Both the position numbers and the translations under genes were made by a program. A stretch of DNA of 64,000 nt, taken from Scylla paramamosain. Its lineage: Eukaryota > Arthropoda > Malacostraca > Decapoda > Portunidae. The notes below the pieces were generated by a model. It did no database searches, had not been told where the DNA came from, and saw only the letters and a program-made list of their open reading frames with translations. The DNA is taken from NCBI RefSeq assembly GCF_035594125.1, contig NC_087197.1:7796110-7860109 (forward strand), written 5' to 3'. Positions 49,401 to 63,711 of the stretch are shown piece after piece; within the stretch, counting starts at the first letter, position 1; the number at the start of each line of letters is the position of its first letter.

Positions 49401-51976
49401 TGCCAGAAAAGTGTCTTTTGAGTGTTTTTGAGCGTGATAGGCAATAAAGCACTAAAAAAGAGGGATATCACATTACATTGGAGGAAAACGAATTTTTACC
49501 AAGAACTTGCCTTTAAGTGTTTTTGAGCTCCTTATATACCAAAACACTAAAACGCATTGAAAACACTCTTTATGGTGAAACAGAATAACTTTACCAAAAA
49601 CATGTATTTTGAGTGTTTTTGATCATGTTGCCAATAAAAACGCTAAAATACATGCAAAGAACACTATTTTTGGGAAACGAAAGGAGATTACGAGAAACGT
49701 GTATTATGAGTGTTTTTAAGTTCATTAATTACCAAAAAGCTAAAAGCCACAAATAACACTCTTTATTGAGAAACAATAAATAAATAAAAAAAAAATACAA
49801 TATTTTTTTTCTTTCTTATTCATCTTCACAGGTACCGAGATGCCAAAATTCGGGCAAAATTCAGGAAATTATGTGAAATAAAAACATTATCCAAAAAGTT
49901 AAATTTAGCTTTTATCGGACTGCTATGTACCAAACCCGTAAAGTGCATGCAAAGCCACATATATGGGGAAATTAAATGTCTTTGCCAGAAAACGGTCTTA
50001 TGAGTGTTTTTCAGCATGTTAGGAACCAACACGATAAATAACATGGAAGTCAATCTATATGGGAATCCAAAACAAAATTACTAAAAACGTGTCTTATCGG
50101 TGTTTTACGTAGAAAAACGCTAAAACGGATGCAAACCAACCAATATGAAGAAATGAAATAACATTACCAAAAAGGTATATTTTGAGCATTTTTGAAATTG
50201 TTACCTACAAAAAACACGAAAATGGATGGAAAGCACTCTATATTGGGAAGCAAAAGGACATTACGAGGAACGTGTATAATGAGTGTTTTATAGTTTCACA
50301 AGAACTACAAGGCAAAAAACGCAAAAACTTGTGTATATAGAGAAGTTTCTTACATTCCAAAATGCTGAAACTCTGGAACAACACTCTTAATTGAGAAACA
50401 AAACCATCTTACTTAATGCGTGTATTTTGAGTGCTTTTCACATCCTTAGTTACCAAAACCCTAAATTACATGCGAAACCAGCTTTATGTGGGAAAAAAAT
50501 GACATTACCAGAAAAATGTCTTTTGAGTGTTTTTGAGCGTGTTAGGCAATAAAGCACTAAAAAGCAGGGCAATCACATTACACTGGAATAAAACCAATTT
50601 TTAACAAGAACTTGCCTTTAAGTGTATTTGAGCTCGTTATATACCAAAACGCTAAAATGCATGCAAAATACACTTTATGGTGAAACAGAATAACATTACG
50701 AAAAACATGTATTTTGAGTGTTTTTGATCATGTTACCAATAAAAACGCTTAAATACATGCAAAGAACCCCATTTTTGGGAAATGAAAGGACATGACGAGA
50801 AACGTGTATTATGAGTGCTTTTAAATTCATTAAGTACGAAAAAGCTAAAAGCCACAAATTACACTCTTTATTGAGAAAAAAATATACAATATTTTTTTTT
50901 CATTCTTATTCATCTTCACAGGTAACGAGGTGCCAAAATTCGGGAAATTTTCAGGAAATTATATGAAATAAGGACATTATCAAAAAAGTTAAATTTAGCT
51001 TTTTTTTCGGACTGTTATGTACCAAACCCCTAAAGTGCATGCAAAGCCACCTATATGGGGAAATTAAACGTCTTTGCCAGAAAACTGTCTTATGAGTGTT
51101 TTTCAGCATGTTAGGAACCAACACGATAAAACCCAAGGAAGTCAATCTATATGAGAATCCAAAACAAAATTACTGAAAACGTGTCTTTTCGGTGTTTTAT
51201 GTAGAAAACGCTAAAATGGATGCAAAACAACCAAAATGAAGAAATAGAATAACATTACCAAAATGGTATATTATTTGTGTTTTTGAAATTGTTACCTACA
51301 AAAAACGCGAAAATGGATGGAAAGCACTCTATATTGGGAAGCAAAAGGCACCAAAAAGCATGTTAGGCACCAAAACGATAAATAATATGAAAGTCACTCT
51401 ATATGGAAATCTAAAACAAAATTACTGGAAACGTGTGTTTTAAAAGATTTACGTAGAAAAACGCTAAAACAGATGCAAACCAACTAATATAAATAAATAG
51501 AATAACATTATCAAAAAAAGTATATTTTGTGTGTTTTTGAGCTTGTTACATAAAAAAAACGCGAAAATGGATGCAAAGCACTCTATATAAGGAAAAAAAA
51601 AGGACATAACGAGAAGCGTATATAATGAGTGTTTTATAGTTTCACCAGAATCACAAGGCAAACAACGCAAAAACTCGACTGTATGGAGAAGATTCTAAGA
51701 TACCAAAATTCTGAAACTCATGAATAACAGTCTTAATCAAGAAACAGAACAACCTTACTAAATGCGTGTATTTTGAGAGTTTTTTTTACATTCTTAGTTA
51801 CCAAAACCCCAAATTCCATGCGAAACTAGCTTTATGTGGGAAAAATATGATATTATTAGAAAAGTGTCTTTGAGTGTTTTTGAGCGTGTTAGGCAATAAA
51901 GCACTAAAAAGCAGGGCAATCATATTACATGGGAATAAAACCAACTTTTAAGAAGAACTTGCCTTTTAGTGTTTTT
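46473..51976 (+). repeat. HOR copy R0 (5'-truncated at the domain boundary)
   Basis: It begins inside inverted segment 1 (phase about 1540 of the window), so only about 115 bp of that segment remain before J2 near 46587. The rest follows L1. Inverted segment 2 is at 47673-48027. A/T tracts fall near 46945-47018, 48658-48703, 49780-49810 and 50877-50900. Confidence 0.9.
47673..48027 (-). repeat. Inverted segment 2 in copy R0
   Basis: It matches the segment in L1, with ATCACGTGAT at 47673-47682. Confidence 0.87.
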
Positions 51977-52458
51977 GACACGCATTTAGTAAGGTTGTTC
52001 TGTTTCTCAATTAAGAGTGTTATTCACGAGTTTCTGCATTTTGGTATCTAGAAAACTTCTCCATATACACGAGTTTTTGCGTTTTTTGCCTTGTGGTTTT
52101 TTTGAACTATAAAACATTCATTATACACTTTTCTTGCAATGTCCCTTTGTTTCCCAATATAGAGTGCTTTGTATCAATTTTTGCGTTTTATTTTTTTGTA
52201 GGTAACAAGCTGAAAAACACTCAAAATATACATTTTTGGTAATGTTTTTCTGCTTCTTGATATGGGTTGGTTTGCATCAGTTTTAGCGTTTTTCTACGTA
52301 AAACACTGAGAAGACAGGTTTTCAGTAATTTTCTTTTGGATTCCCACATAGAGTGAGTTCTTTATTATTTATCGTTTTGGTGCCTAACATGCTGAAAAAC
52401 ACTCAAAAGACAGATTTCTGGTAAGGTCTTTAATTTCCTCATATGCGAGGCCTTGCAT
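51977..52458 (-). repeat. Inverted segment 1 in copy R1
   Basis: It has the same reversed monomers and junctions as L1. The B side of J1 reads TTTTAGTGTTTTTGACAC, which matches the diverged copy at 31816 rather than the TTTTGGTGTATTTGACAC of most other copies. Confidence 0.9.
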
Positions 52459-53544
52459 GTCTTTTGAGTGTTTTTGAACGTGTTACGCAATAAAGCACTA
52501 AAAGGAAGGTCAATCACATTACATGGGAATAAAACCAAATTTTACCAAGAACTTGCCTTTAAGTGTTTTTGAGCGCCTTACATACCAAAACGCTAAAATG
52601 CATGCAAAATACATTTTATAAAGAAACAGAATAATATTACCATATACATGTATTTTGAGTGTTTTTGATCATGATATCTATAAAAACGCTTAAATACATG
52701 CAAAGAACTTTATGTTTGGGAAACGAAAGGACATTACGAGAAACGTGTATTATGATAGTTTTTTTAAATTTTTTTTCAGTACCTAAAAGCTAAAACCCAC
52801 AAATAACACTCTTTATTTAGATAAAAAAAAATAATTAACAAAAAATTTTAAAAATTGGATTTTTTATTTATTTATTTATTTTTTTTTTTGTTATTTATCC
52901 TTATAGGTACCGAGATGCCAAAATTCTGCCAAATTTCAGAGAATTTATGTGGAAAAAAGAACATTACCAAAAGAGTTATTTATAGCTTTTTTTTTCGGAT
53001 TGTTATGTACCAAACCCTAAAGTGCATCCAAAGCCACCTATATAGGGAAGTTAAACGACTTTACCAGAAACCTGTCCTTTCAGTGTTTTTCAGCATAGGC
53101 ACTAAAACGATAAATAATATGGAAGTCAGTGAATATGTGAATCCAAAAGAAAATTACTGAAAACGTGACTTTTCAGTGTTTTACGTAGAAAAACGCTAAA
53201 GCGGATGCAAACCAACCTTTATGAAGAAATAGAATAACATTACCAAAAAGATACATTTTGAGTATTTTTGAGCTTGTTACCTACAAAAAAAATGCAAAAT
53301 TGGATATAAGGCACTTTATATTAGGAAACAAAAGGACATTACGAGAAACGTGTATAATGAGTGTTTTATAGTTTTAAAAGAACGAAAAAAAAAGAACGCC
53401 AAAATGCACACAAATTAACCAAACAAATGGGATTTTTCCTCATGTTAGGTACAACAATCTATACAGAATATAAAAAAACAGAACAACATTACCAAAAACG
53501 TATATTATAAGTGTTTTTGAGCTTCTTTGGTAATAAAATACTGA

Positions 53545-53899
53545 ATCACGTGATTAGCACATTCATATAGGCGTTTTGGTTTCTAAAAAGCTGGAAAACG
53601 CTTAAATCATACGTTTTTGGTAATGTCTCCCGATAAAGGCTATTGTGCACGCGTTTTAGCATTTTGGAACGTAAGAAGCTCAAAAACACTCAAAAGACAC
53701 CATTTTGATAATGTTGTTTTGATTTTTATATAGAGTGTCTTCCATGCTCTTTAGAGTTTTGGTGCTAACGTTGAAAAGCCCCGAAATAACATTTTTTCAG
53801 GGAATGTCGTCTCTTTACCTTATAAAGGGTGAAATGGATGATTTTTTGCGTATTGGTACGAAATAAGCTGAAAAACATTCAAAATACACGTTTTTGGCA
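53545..53899 (-). repeat. Inverted segment 2 in copy R1
   Basis: It matches the segment in L1, with ATCACGTGAT at 53545-53554. The bases just after the right edge lost a short GAG, giving ATTATG followed directly by a T run. Confidence 0.87.
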
Positions 53900-56800
53900 A
53901 ATGTGTATTATGTTTTTTTTTTATAGTTCAAAAGAACCAAAAGGCAAAAAAACACAAAAACTCGTGTATATGGAGAAGGTTCCTAGATACCAAAATGCTG
54001 AAACTCATGAATAACACTCTTAACTGAGAAACAGAACAACCTTACTAAATGCGTGTATTTTGAGTGCTTTTCACATTCTCAGTTACCAAAACCCCAAATT
54101 GCATGCGAAATAACCTTTATGTGAGAAAAAAATGACATTACCAGAAAAGGGTCTTTTAAGTGTTTTTCGGCTTGATAGGCAATTTTGGTATCCAAAATGC
54201 AAAGTACTAAAAAGCAGGGCAAACATATTACATTGGAATAACACTAATTTATACCAAAAACTTGCCTTTAAGTGTTTTTGAGCTGCTTAAATACCAAACC
54301 ACTAAAACGCATGCAAAACAAACTTTATGGAGAAACAGAATAACATTACCAAAAACATGTATTTTGAGTGTTTTTGATCATGTTATCTATAAAAACGCTT
54401 AAATACATGGAAAGAACATTATGTTTGGGAAACAAAAGGACATTACGAGAAACGTGTATTATGAGTGTTTTTTAAGTTCCTTAAGTACCAAAAAGCTAAA
54501 ACCCACAAATAACACTCTTTATTTAGAAAAAAAAAAAAAAAAAATTAAAGAATAGGAATTTTTTTTTTGTTATTCATATTCATAGGTACCGATACGCCAA
54601 AATTCTGGGAAAATTCAGGGCAATCATATAATAAAAAAATATTATCAAAAAAGTTAATTTCAGCTTTTTTTTCGGATTGTTATGTACCAAACCCTAAAGT
54701 GCATGCAAAGCCTCCTATATGAGGAAATTAAACGACTTTACCAGAAATCTGTGTTTTGAGTGTTTTTTTAGCATGTTAGGCACCAAAATGATAAATAATA
54801 TGGAACTCACTCTATATGGGAGTCCAAAACAAAGTTACTGAAAACGTGTCTTCTCAGTGTTTTACGTAGAAAATCGTTAAAACGGATGCAAAGCAACCAA
54901 TATCAAGAATAAGAAAAATGTTACTAAAAAGATATATTTTGAGTGTTTTTCAGCTTGTTACCTACAAAAAAAAAAACGCGAAAATTGATGTAAAGCACCC
55001 TATATTGGGAAACAAAAGGACATTGCAAGAAAAGTGTATCATGAGTGTTTTATAGTTCAAAAGAACCACAAGGGAAAAAACGCAAAATCTCGTGTATATG
55101 GAGAGGTTTCCTAGATACAAAAATGCTAAAACTCATGTATAACACTCCTAATTGAGAAACAGAAAAACCTTAATAAATGCGTGTATTTTGAGTGCTTTTC
55201 ACATTCTTAGTTACCAAAACCCCAAATTGCATGCAAAAATAGACTTGTGGGATAAAAAAAATGACTTTGCCAGAAAAGTGTCTTTTGAGTGTTTTTGAGC
55301 GTGATAGGCAATAAAGCACTAAAAAAGAGGGATATCACATTACATTGGAGGAAAACGAATTTTTACCAAGAACTTGCCTTTAAGTGTTTTTGAGCTCCTT
55401 ATATACCAAAACACTAAAACGCATTGAAAACACTCTTTATGGTGAAACAGAATAACTTTACCAAAAACATGTATTTTGAGTGTTTTTGATCATGTTGCCA
55501 ATAAAAACGCTAAAATACATGCAAAGAACACTATTTTTGGGAAACGAAAGGAGATTACGAAAAACGTGTATTATGAGTGTTTTTAAGTTCATTAATTACC
55601 AAAAAGCAAAAAGCCACAAATAACACTCTTTATTGAGAAACAATAAATAAATAAAAAGAAATACAATATTTTTTTTCTTTCTTATTCATCTTCACAGGTA
55701 CCGAGATGCCAAAATTCGGGCAAAATTCAGGAAATTATGTGAAATAAAAACATTATCCAAAAAGTTAAATTTAGCTTTTATCGGACTGCTATGTACCAAA
55801 CCCGTAAAGTGCATGCAAAGCCACATATATGGGGAAATTAAATGTCTTTGCCAGAAAACGGTCTTTTGAGTGTTTTTCAGCATGTTAGGAACCAACACGA
55901 TAAATAACATGGAAGTCAATCTATATGGGAATCCAAAACAAAATTACTAAAAACGTGTCTTATCGGTGTTTTACGTAGAAAAGCGCTAAAACGGATGCAA
56001 ACCAACCAATATGAAGAAATGAAATAACATTACCAAAAAGGTATATTTTGAGCATTTTTGAAATTGTTACCTACAAAAAACACGAAAATGGATGCAAAGC
56101 ATTCTATATTTGGAAGCAATAGGACTTTACGAGGAACGTGTATAATGAGTGTTTTATAGTTTCACAAGAACTACAAGGCAAAAAACGCAAAAACTTGTGT
56201 ATATAGAGAAGTTTCTTACATTCCAAAATGCTGAAACTCTGGAACAACACTCTTAATTGAGAAACAAAACCATCTTACTTAATGCGTGTATTTTGAGTGC
56301 TTTTCACATCCTTAGTTACCAAAACCCTAAATTACATGCGAAACCAGCTTTATGTGGGAAAAAAATGACATTACCAGAAAAATGTCTTTTGAGTGTTTTT
56401 GAGCGTGTTAGGCAATAAAGCACTAAAAAGCAGGGCAATCACATTACACTGGAATAAAACCAATTTTTAACAAGAACTTGCCTTTAAGTATATTTGAGCT
56501 CGTTATATACCAAAACGCTAAAATGCATGCAAAATACACTTTATGGTAAAACAGAATAACATTACGAAAAACATGTATTTTGAGTGTTTTTGATCATGTT
56601 ACCAATAAAAACGCTTAAATACATGCAAAGAACCCCATTTTTGGGAAATGAAAGGACATGACGAGAAACGTGTATTATGAGTGCTTTTAAATTCATTAAG
56701 TACGAAAAAGCTAAAAGCCACAAATTACACTCTTTATTGAGAAAAAAAAATACAATATTTTTTTTTCATTCTTATTCATCTTCACAGGTAACGAGGTGCC

Positions 56801-57841
56801 AAAATTCGGGAAATTTTCAGGAAATTATATGAAATAAGGACATTATCAAAAAAGTTTAATTTAGCTTTTTTTTCGGACTGTTATGTACCAAACCCCTAAA
56901 GTGCATGCAAAGCCATCTATATGGGGAAATTAAACGTCTTTGCCAGAAAACTTTCTTATGAGTGTTTTTCAGCATGTTAGGAACCAACACGATAAAACCC
57001 AAGGAAGTCAATCTATATGAGAATCCAAAACAAAATTACTGAAAACGTGTCTTTTCGGTGTTTTATGTAGAAAACGCTAAAATGGATGCAAAACAACCAA
57101 AATGAAGAAATAGAATAACATTACCAAAATGGCATATTATTTGTGTTTTTAAAATTGTTACCTACAAAAAACGCGAAAATGGATGGAAAGGACTCTATAT
57201 TGGGAAGCAAAAGGCACTAAAAAGCATGTTAGGCACCAAAACGATAAATAATATGAAAGTCACTCTATATACAAATCTAAAACAAAATTACTGGAAACGT
57301 GCGTTTTAAAAGATTTACGTAGAAAAACGCTAAAACAGATCCAAACCAACTAATATAAATAAATAGAATAACATTATCAAAAAAAGTATATTTTGTGTGT
57401 TTTTGAGCTTGTTACATAAAAAAAACGCGAAAATGGATGCAAAGCACTTTATATAAGGAAAAAAAAGGACATAAAGAGAAGCGTATATAATGAGTGTTTT
57501 ATAGTTTCACCAGAATCACAAGCCAAACAACGCAAAAACTCGACTGTATGGAGAAGATTCTAAGATACCAAAATTCTGAAACTCATGAATAACAGTCTTA
57601 ATCAATAAACAGAACAACCTTACTTAATGCGTGTATTTTGAGTGCTTTTTTTACATTCTTAGTTACCAAAACCCCAAATTCCATGCGAAACTAGCTTTAT
57701 GTGGGAAAAATATGATATTACCAGAAAAGTGTCTATGAGTGTTTTTGAGCGTGTTAGGCAATAAAGCACTAAAAAGCAGTGCAATCATATTACATGGGAA
57801 TAAAACCAACTTTTAAGAAGAACTTGCCTTTTGGTGTATTT

Positions 57842-58322
57842 GACATGCATTTAGTAAGGTTGTTCTGTTTCTCAATTAAGAGTGTTATTCACGAGTTTCT
57901 GCATTTTGGTATCTAGAAAACTTCTCCATATACACGAGTTTTTGCGTTTTTTGCCTTGTGGTTTTTTTGAACTATAAAACATTCATTTTACACTTTTCTT
58001 GCAATGTCCCTTTGTTTCCCAATATAGAGTGCTTTCTATCCATTTTTGCGTTTTATTTTTTTGTAGGTAACAAGCTCAAAAACACTCAAAATATACATTT
58101 TTGGTAATGTTTTTCTGCTTCTTGATATGGGTTGGTTTGCATCAGTTTTAGCGTTTTTCTACGTAAAACACTGAGAAGACAGGTTTTCAGTAATTTTCTT
58201 TTGGATTCCCACATAGAGTGAGTTCTTTATTATTTATCGTTTTGGTGCCTAACATGCTGAAAAACACTCAAAAGACAGATTTCTGGTAAGGTCTTTAATT
58301 TCCTCATATGCGAGGCCTTGCA
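57842..58322 (-). repeat. Inverted segment 1 in copy R2
   Basis: It has the same reversed monomers and junctions, with a substitution in the J1 anchor (GACATGCAT). Confidence 0.9.
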
Positions 58323-59403
58323 TGTCTTTTCAGTGTTTTTTAACGTGTTACGCAATAAAGCAGTAAAAGGAAAGTCAATCACATTACATGGGAATAAAAC
58401 CAAATTTTACAAAGAACTTGCCTTTAAGTGTTTTTGAGCGCCTTACATACCAAAACGCTAAAATGCATGCAAAATACATTTTATAAAGAAACAGAATAAT
58501 ATTACCAAATACATGTATTTTGAGTGTTTTTGATCATGATATCTATAAAAACGCTTAAATACATGCAAAGAACTTTATGTTTGGGAAACGAAAGGACATT
58601 ACGAGAAACGTGTATTATGAGTGTTTTTTTTAATTTTTTTCAGTACCTAAAAGCTAAAACCCACAAATAACACTCTTTATTTAGATAAAAAAAATAATTA
58701 ACAAAAAATTTAAAAAATTGGATTTTTTATTTATTTATTTTTTTTTTTTTATTTATCCTTATAGGTATCGAGATGCCAAAACTCTGCCAAATTTCAGGGA
58801 ATTTATGTGGAAAAAAGAACATTACCAAAAGAGTTATTTATAGCTTTTTTTTCGGATTGTTATGTACCAAACCCTAAAGTGCATCCAAAGCCACCTATAT
58901 AGGGAAGTTAAACGACTTTACCAGAAACCTGTCTTTTCAGTGTTTTTCAGCATGTTAGGCACTAAAACGATAAATAATATGGAAGTCAGTGAATATGTGA
59001 ATCCAAAAGAAAATTACTGAAAACGTGTCTTTTCAGTGTTTTACGTAGAAAAACGCTAAAGCGGATGCAAACCAACCTTTATGAAGAAATAGAATAATAT
59101 TACCAAAAAGATATATTTTGAGTATTTTTGAGCTTGTTACCTACAAAAAAATGCAAAAATGGATATAAAGCACTCTATATTAGGAAACAAAAGGACATTA
59201 CGAGAAACGTGTATAATGAGTGTTTTATAGTTTAAAAAAAAACAAAAAAAAAGAACGCCAAAATGCACACAAATTAACCAAACAAATGGGATTTTTCCTC
59301 ATGTTAGGTACAACAATCTATACAGAATATAAAAAAACAGAACAACATTACCAAAAACGTATATTGTAAGTGTTTTTGAGCTTCTTTGGTAATAAAATAC
59401 TGA

Positions 59404-59758
59404 ATCACGTGATTAGCACATTCATTTAGGCGTTTTGGTTTCTCAAAAGCTGGAAAACGCTTAAATCATACGTTTTTGGTAATGTCTCCCGATAAAGTCT
59501 ATTGTGCACGCGTTTTAGCATTTTGGAACGTAAGAAGCTCAAAAACACTCAAAAGACACCATTTTGATAATGTTGTTTTGATTTTTATATAGAGTGTCTT
59601 CCATGCTCTTTAGAGTTTTGGTGCTAACGTTGAAAAGCCCCGAAATAACATTTTTTCTGGGAATGACGTCTCTTTACCTTATAAAGGGTGAAATGGATGA
59701 TTTTTTGCGTATTGGTACGAAATAAGCTGAAAAACATTCAAAATACACGTTTTTGGCA
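59404..59758 (-). repeat. Inverted segment 2 in copy R2
   Basis: It matches the segment in L1, with ATCACGTGAT at 59404-59413. Confidence 0.87.
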
Positions 59759-62700
59759 AATGTGTATTATGAGTTTTTTTTTTTTTATAGTTCAAAAGAA
59801 CCAAAAGGCAAAAAAACACAAAAACTCGTGTATATGGAGAAGGTTCCTAGATACCAAAATGCTGAAACTCATGAATAACACTCTTAACTGAGAAACAGAA
59901 CAACCTTACTAAATGCGTGTATTTTGAGTGCTTTTCACATTCTCAGTTACCAAAACCCCAAATTGCATGCGAAATAACCTTTATGTGAGAAAAAATGTCA
60001 TTACCAGAAAAGGGTCTTTTAAGTGTTTTTTCGGCGTGATAGCCAATTTTGGTATCCAAAATGCAAAGTACTAAAAAGCAGGGCAAACATATTACATTGG
60101 AATAACACTAATTTATACCAAAAACTTGGCTTTAAGTGTTTTTGAGCTGCTTAAATACCAAACCGCTAAAACGCATGCAAAACAAACTTTATGGAGAAAC
60201 AGAATAACATTACCAAAAACATGTATTTTGAGTGTTTTTGATCATGTTATCTATAAAAACGCTTAAATACATGGAAAGAACATTATGTTTGGGAAACAAA
60301 AGGACATTACGAGAAACGTGTATTATGAGTGTTTTTTAAGTTCCTTAAGTACCAAAAACCTAAAACCCACAAATAACACTCTTTATTTAGAAAATAAAAA
60401 ACAAACAAAAATTTAAAAAAATAGGAATTTTTTTTTTGTTATTCATATTCATAGGTACCGATATGCCAAAATTCTGGGAAAATTCAGGGCAATCATATAA
60501 TAAAAAAATATTATCAAAAAAGTTAATTTCAGCTTTTTTTTCGGATTGTTATGTACCAAACCCTAAAGTGCATGCAAAGCCTCCTATATGAGGAAATTAA
60601 ACGACTTTACCAGAAATCTGTGTTTTGAGTGTTTTTTAGCATGTTAAGCACCAAAATGATAAATAATATGGAACTCACTCTATATGGGAGTCCAAAACAA
60701 AGTTACTGCAAACGTGTCTTCTCAGTGTTTTACGTAGAAAATCGCTAAAACGGATGCAAAGCAACCAATATCAAGAATAAGAAAAATGTTACTAAAAAGA
60801 TATATTTTGAGTGTTTTTCAGCTTGTTACCTACAAAAAAAAAAAAAACGCGAAAATTGATGTAAAGCACCCTATATTGGGAAACAAAATGACATTGCAAG
60901 AAAAGTGTATCATGAGTGTTTTATATTTCAAAAGAACCACAAGGGAAAAAACTCAAAATCTCGTGTATATGGAGAGGTTTCCTAGATACAAAAATGCTAA
61001 AACTCATGTATAACACTCCTAATTGAGAAACAGAAAAACCTTAATAAATGCGTGTATTTTGAGTGCTTTTCACATTCTTAGTTACCAAAACCCCAAATTG
61101 CATGCAAAAATAGACTTGTGGGATAAAAAAAATGACTTTGCCAGAAAAGTGTCTTTTGAGTGTTTTTGAGCGTGATAGGCAATAAAGCACTAAAAAAGAG
61201 GGATATCACATTACATTGGAGGAAAACGAACTTTTACCAAGAACTTGCCTTTAAGTGTTTTTGAGCTCCTTATATACCAAAACACTAAAACGCATTGAAA
61301 ACACTCTTTATGGTGAAACAGAATAACTTTACCAAAAACATGTATTTTGAGTGTTTTTGATCATGTTGCCAATAAAAACGCTAAAATACATGCAAAGAAC
61401 ACTATTTTTGGGAAACAAAAGGAGATTACGAGAAACGTGTATTATGAGTGTTTTTAAGTTCATTAATTACCAAAAAGCTAAAAGCCACTAATAACACTTT
61501 ATTGAGAAACAATAAATAAATAAAAAAAAATACAATATTTTTCTTCTTTCTTATTCATCTTCACAGGTACCGAGATGCCAAAATTCGGGCAAAATTCAGG
61601 AAATTATGTGAAATAAAAACATTATCCAAAAAGTTAAATTTAGCTTTTATCGGACTGCTATGTACCAAACCCGTAAAGTGCATGCAAAGCCACATATAAG
61701 GGGAAATTAAATGTCTTTGCCAGAAAACGGTCTTATGAGTGTTTTTCAGCATGTTAGGAACCAACACGATAAATAACATGGAAGTCAATCTATATGGGAA
61801 TCTAAAACAAAAAAACTAAAAACGTGTCTTATCGGTGTTTTACGTAGAAAAACGCTAAAACGGATGCAAACCAACCAATATGAAGAAATGAAATAACATT
61901 ACCAAAAAGATATATTTTGAGCATTTTTGAAATTGTTACCTACAAAAAACACGAAAATGGATGGAAAGCACTCTATATTGGGAAGCAAAAGGACATTACG
62001 AGGAACGTGTATAATGAGCGTTTTATAGTTTCACAAGAACTACAAGGCAAAAAACGCAAAAACTTGTGTATATAGAGAAGTTTCTTACATTCCAAAATGC
62101 TGAAACTCTGGAACAACACTCTTAATTGAGAAACAAAACCATCTTACTTAATGCGTGTATTTTGAGTGCTTTTCACATCCTTAGTTACCAAAACCCTAAA
62201 TTACATGCGAAACCAGCTTTATGTGGGAAAAAAATGACATTACCAGAATAATGTCTTTTGAGTGTTTTTGAGCGTGTTAGGCAATAAAGCACTAAAAAGC
62301 AGGGCAATCACATTACACTGGAATAAAACCAATTTTTAACAAGAACTTGCCTTTAAGTGTATTTGAGCTCGTTTTATACCAAAACGCTAAAATGCATGCA
62401 AAATACACTTTATGGTGAAACAGAATAACATTACGAAAAACATGTATTTTGAGTGTTTTTGATCATGTTACCAATAAAAACGCTTAAATACATGCAAAGA
62501 ACCCCATTTTTGGGAAATGAAAGTACATGACGAGAAACGTGTATTATGATTGCTTTTAAATTCATTAAGTACGAAAAAGCTAAAAGCCACAAATTACACT
62601 CTTTATTGAGAAAAAAAAATACAATATTTTTTTTTCATTCTTATTCATCTTCACAGGTAACGAGGTGCCAAAATTCGGGAAATTTTCAGGAAATTATATG

Positions 62701-63711
62701 AAATAAGGATATTATCAAAAAAGTTAAATTTAGCTTTTTTTTCGGACTGTTATGTACCAAACCCCTAAAGTGCATGCAAAGCCACCTATATGGGGAAATT
62801 AAACGTCTTTGCCAGAAAACTGTCTTATGAGTGTTTTTCAGCATGTTAGGAACCAACACGATAAAACCCAAGGAAGTCAATCTATATGAGAATCCAAAAC
62901 AAAATTACTGAAAACGTGTCTTTTCGGTGTTTTATGTAGAAAACGCTAAAATGGATGCAAAACAACCAAAATGAAGAAATAGAATAACATTACCAAAATG
63001 GTATATTATTTGTGTTTTTGAAATTGTTACCTACAAAAAACGCGAAAATGGATGGAAAGCACTCTATATTGGGAAGCAAAAGCCACCAAAAAGCATGTTA
63101 GGCACCAAAACGATAAATAATATGAAAGTCACTCTATATGGAAATCTAAAACAAAATTACTGGAAACGTGTGTTTTAAAAGATTTACGTAGAAAAACGCT
63201 AAAACAGATGCAAACGAACTAATATAAATAAATAGAATAACATTATCAAAAAATATATATTTTTGTGTGTTTTTGAGCATGTTACATAAAAAAAACGCGA
63301 AAATGGATGCAAAGCACTCTATATAAGGAAAAAAAAGGACATAACGAGAAGCGTATATAATGAGTGTTTTATAGTTTCACCAGAATCACAAGGCAAACAA
63401 CGCAAAAACTCGACTGTATGGAGAAGATTCTAAGATACCAAAATTCTGAAACTCATGAATAACAGTCTTAATCAAGAAACAGAACAACCTTACTAAATGC
63501 GTGTATTTTGAGTGTTTTTTTTACATTCTTAGTTACCAAAACCCCAAATTCCATGCGAAACTAGCTTTATGTGGGAAAAATATGATATTACCAGAAAAGT
63601 GTCTTTGAGTGTTTTTGAGCGTGTTAGGCAATAAAGCACTAAAAAGCAGGGCAATCATATTACATGGGAATAAAACCAACTTTTAAGAAGAACTTGCCTT
63701 TTGGTGTATTT

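Larger units (their letters stand above)
51977..57841 (+). repeat. HOR copy R1 (complete, 5865 bp)
   Basis: It has standard HOR order. Private changes include a 3-bp loss giving CAGCATAGGCAC near 53092 and a long uninterrupted A run near 54526-54544. Inverted segment 2 is at 53545-53899. Confidence 0.92.
57842..63711 (+). repeat. HOR copy R2 (complete, 5870 bp)
   Basis: It has standard HOR order. Its last part, from about 62535, carries the variants shared only with the window start (1-1174). Inverted segment 2 is at 59404-59758. Confidence 0.92.
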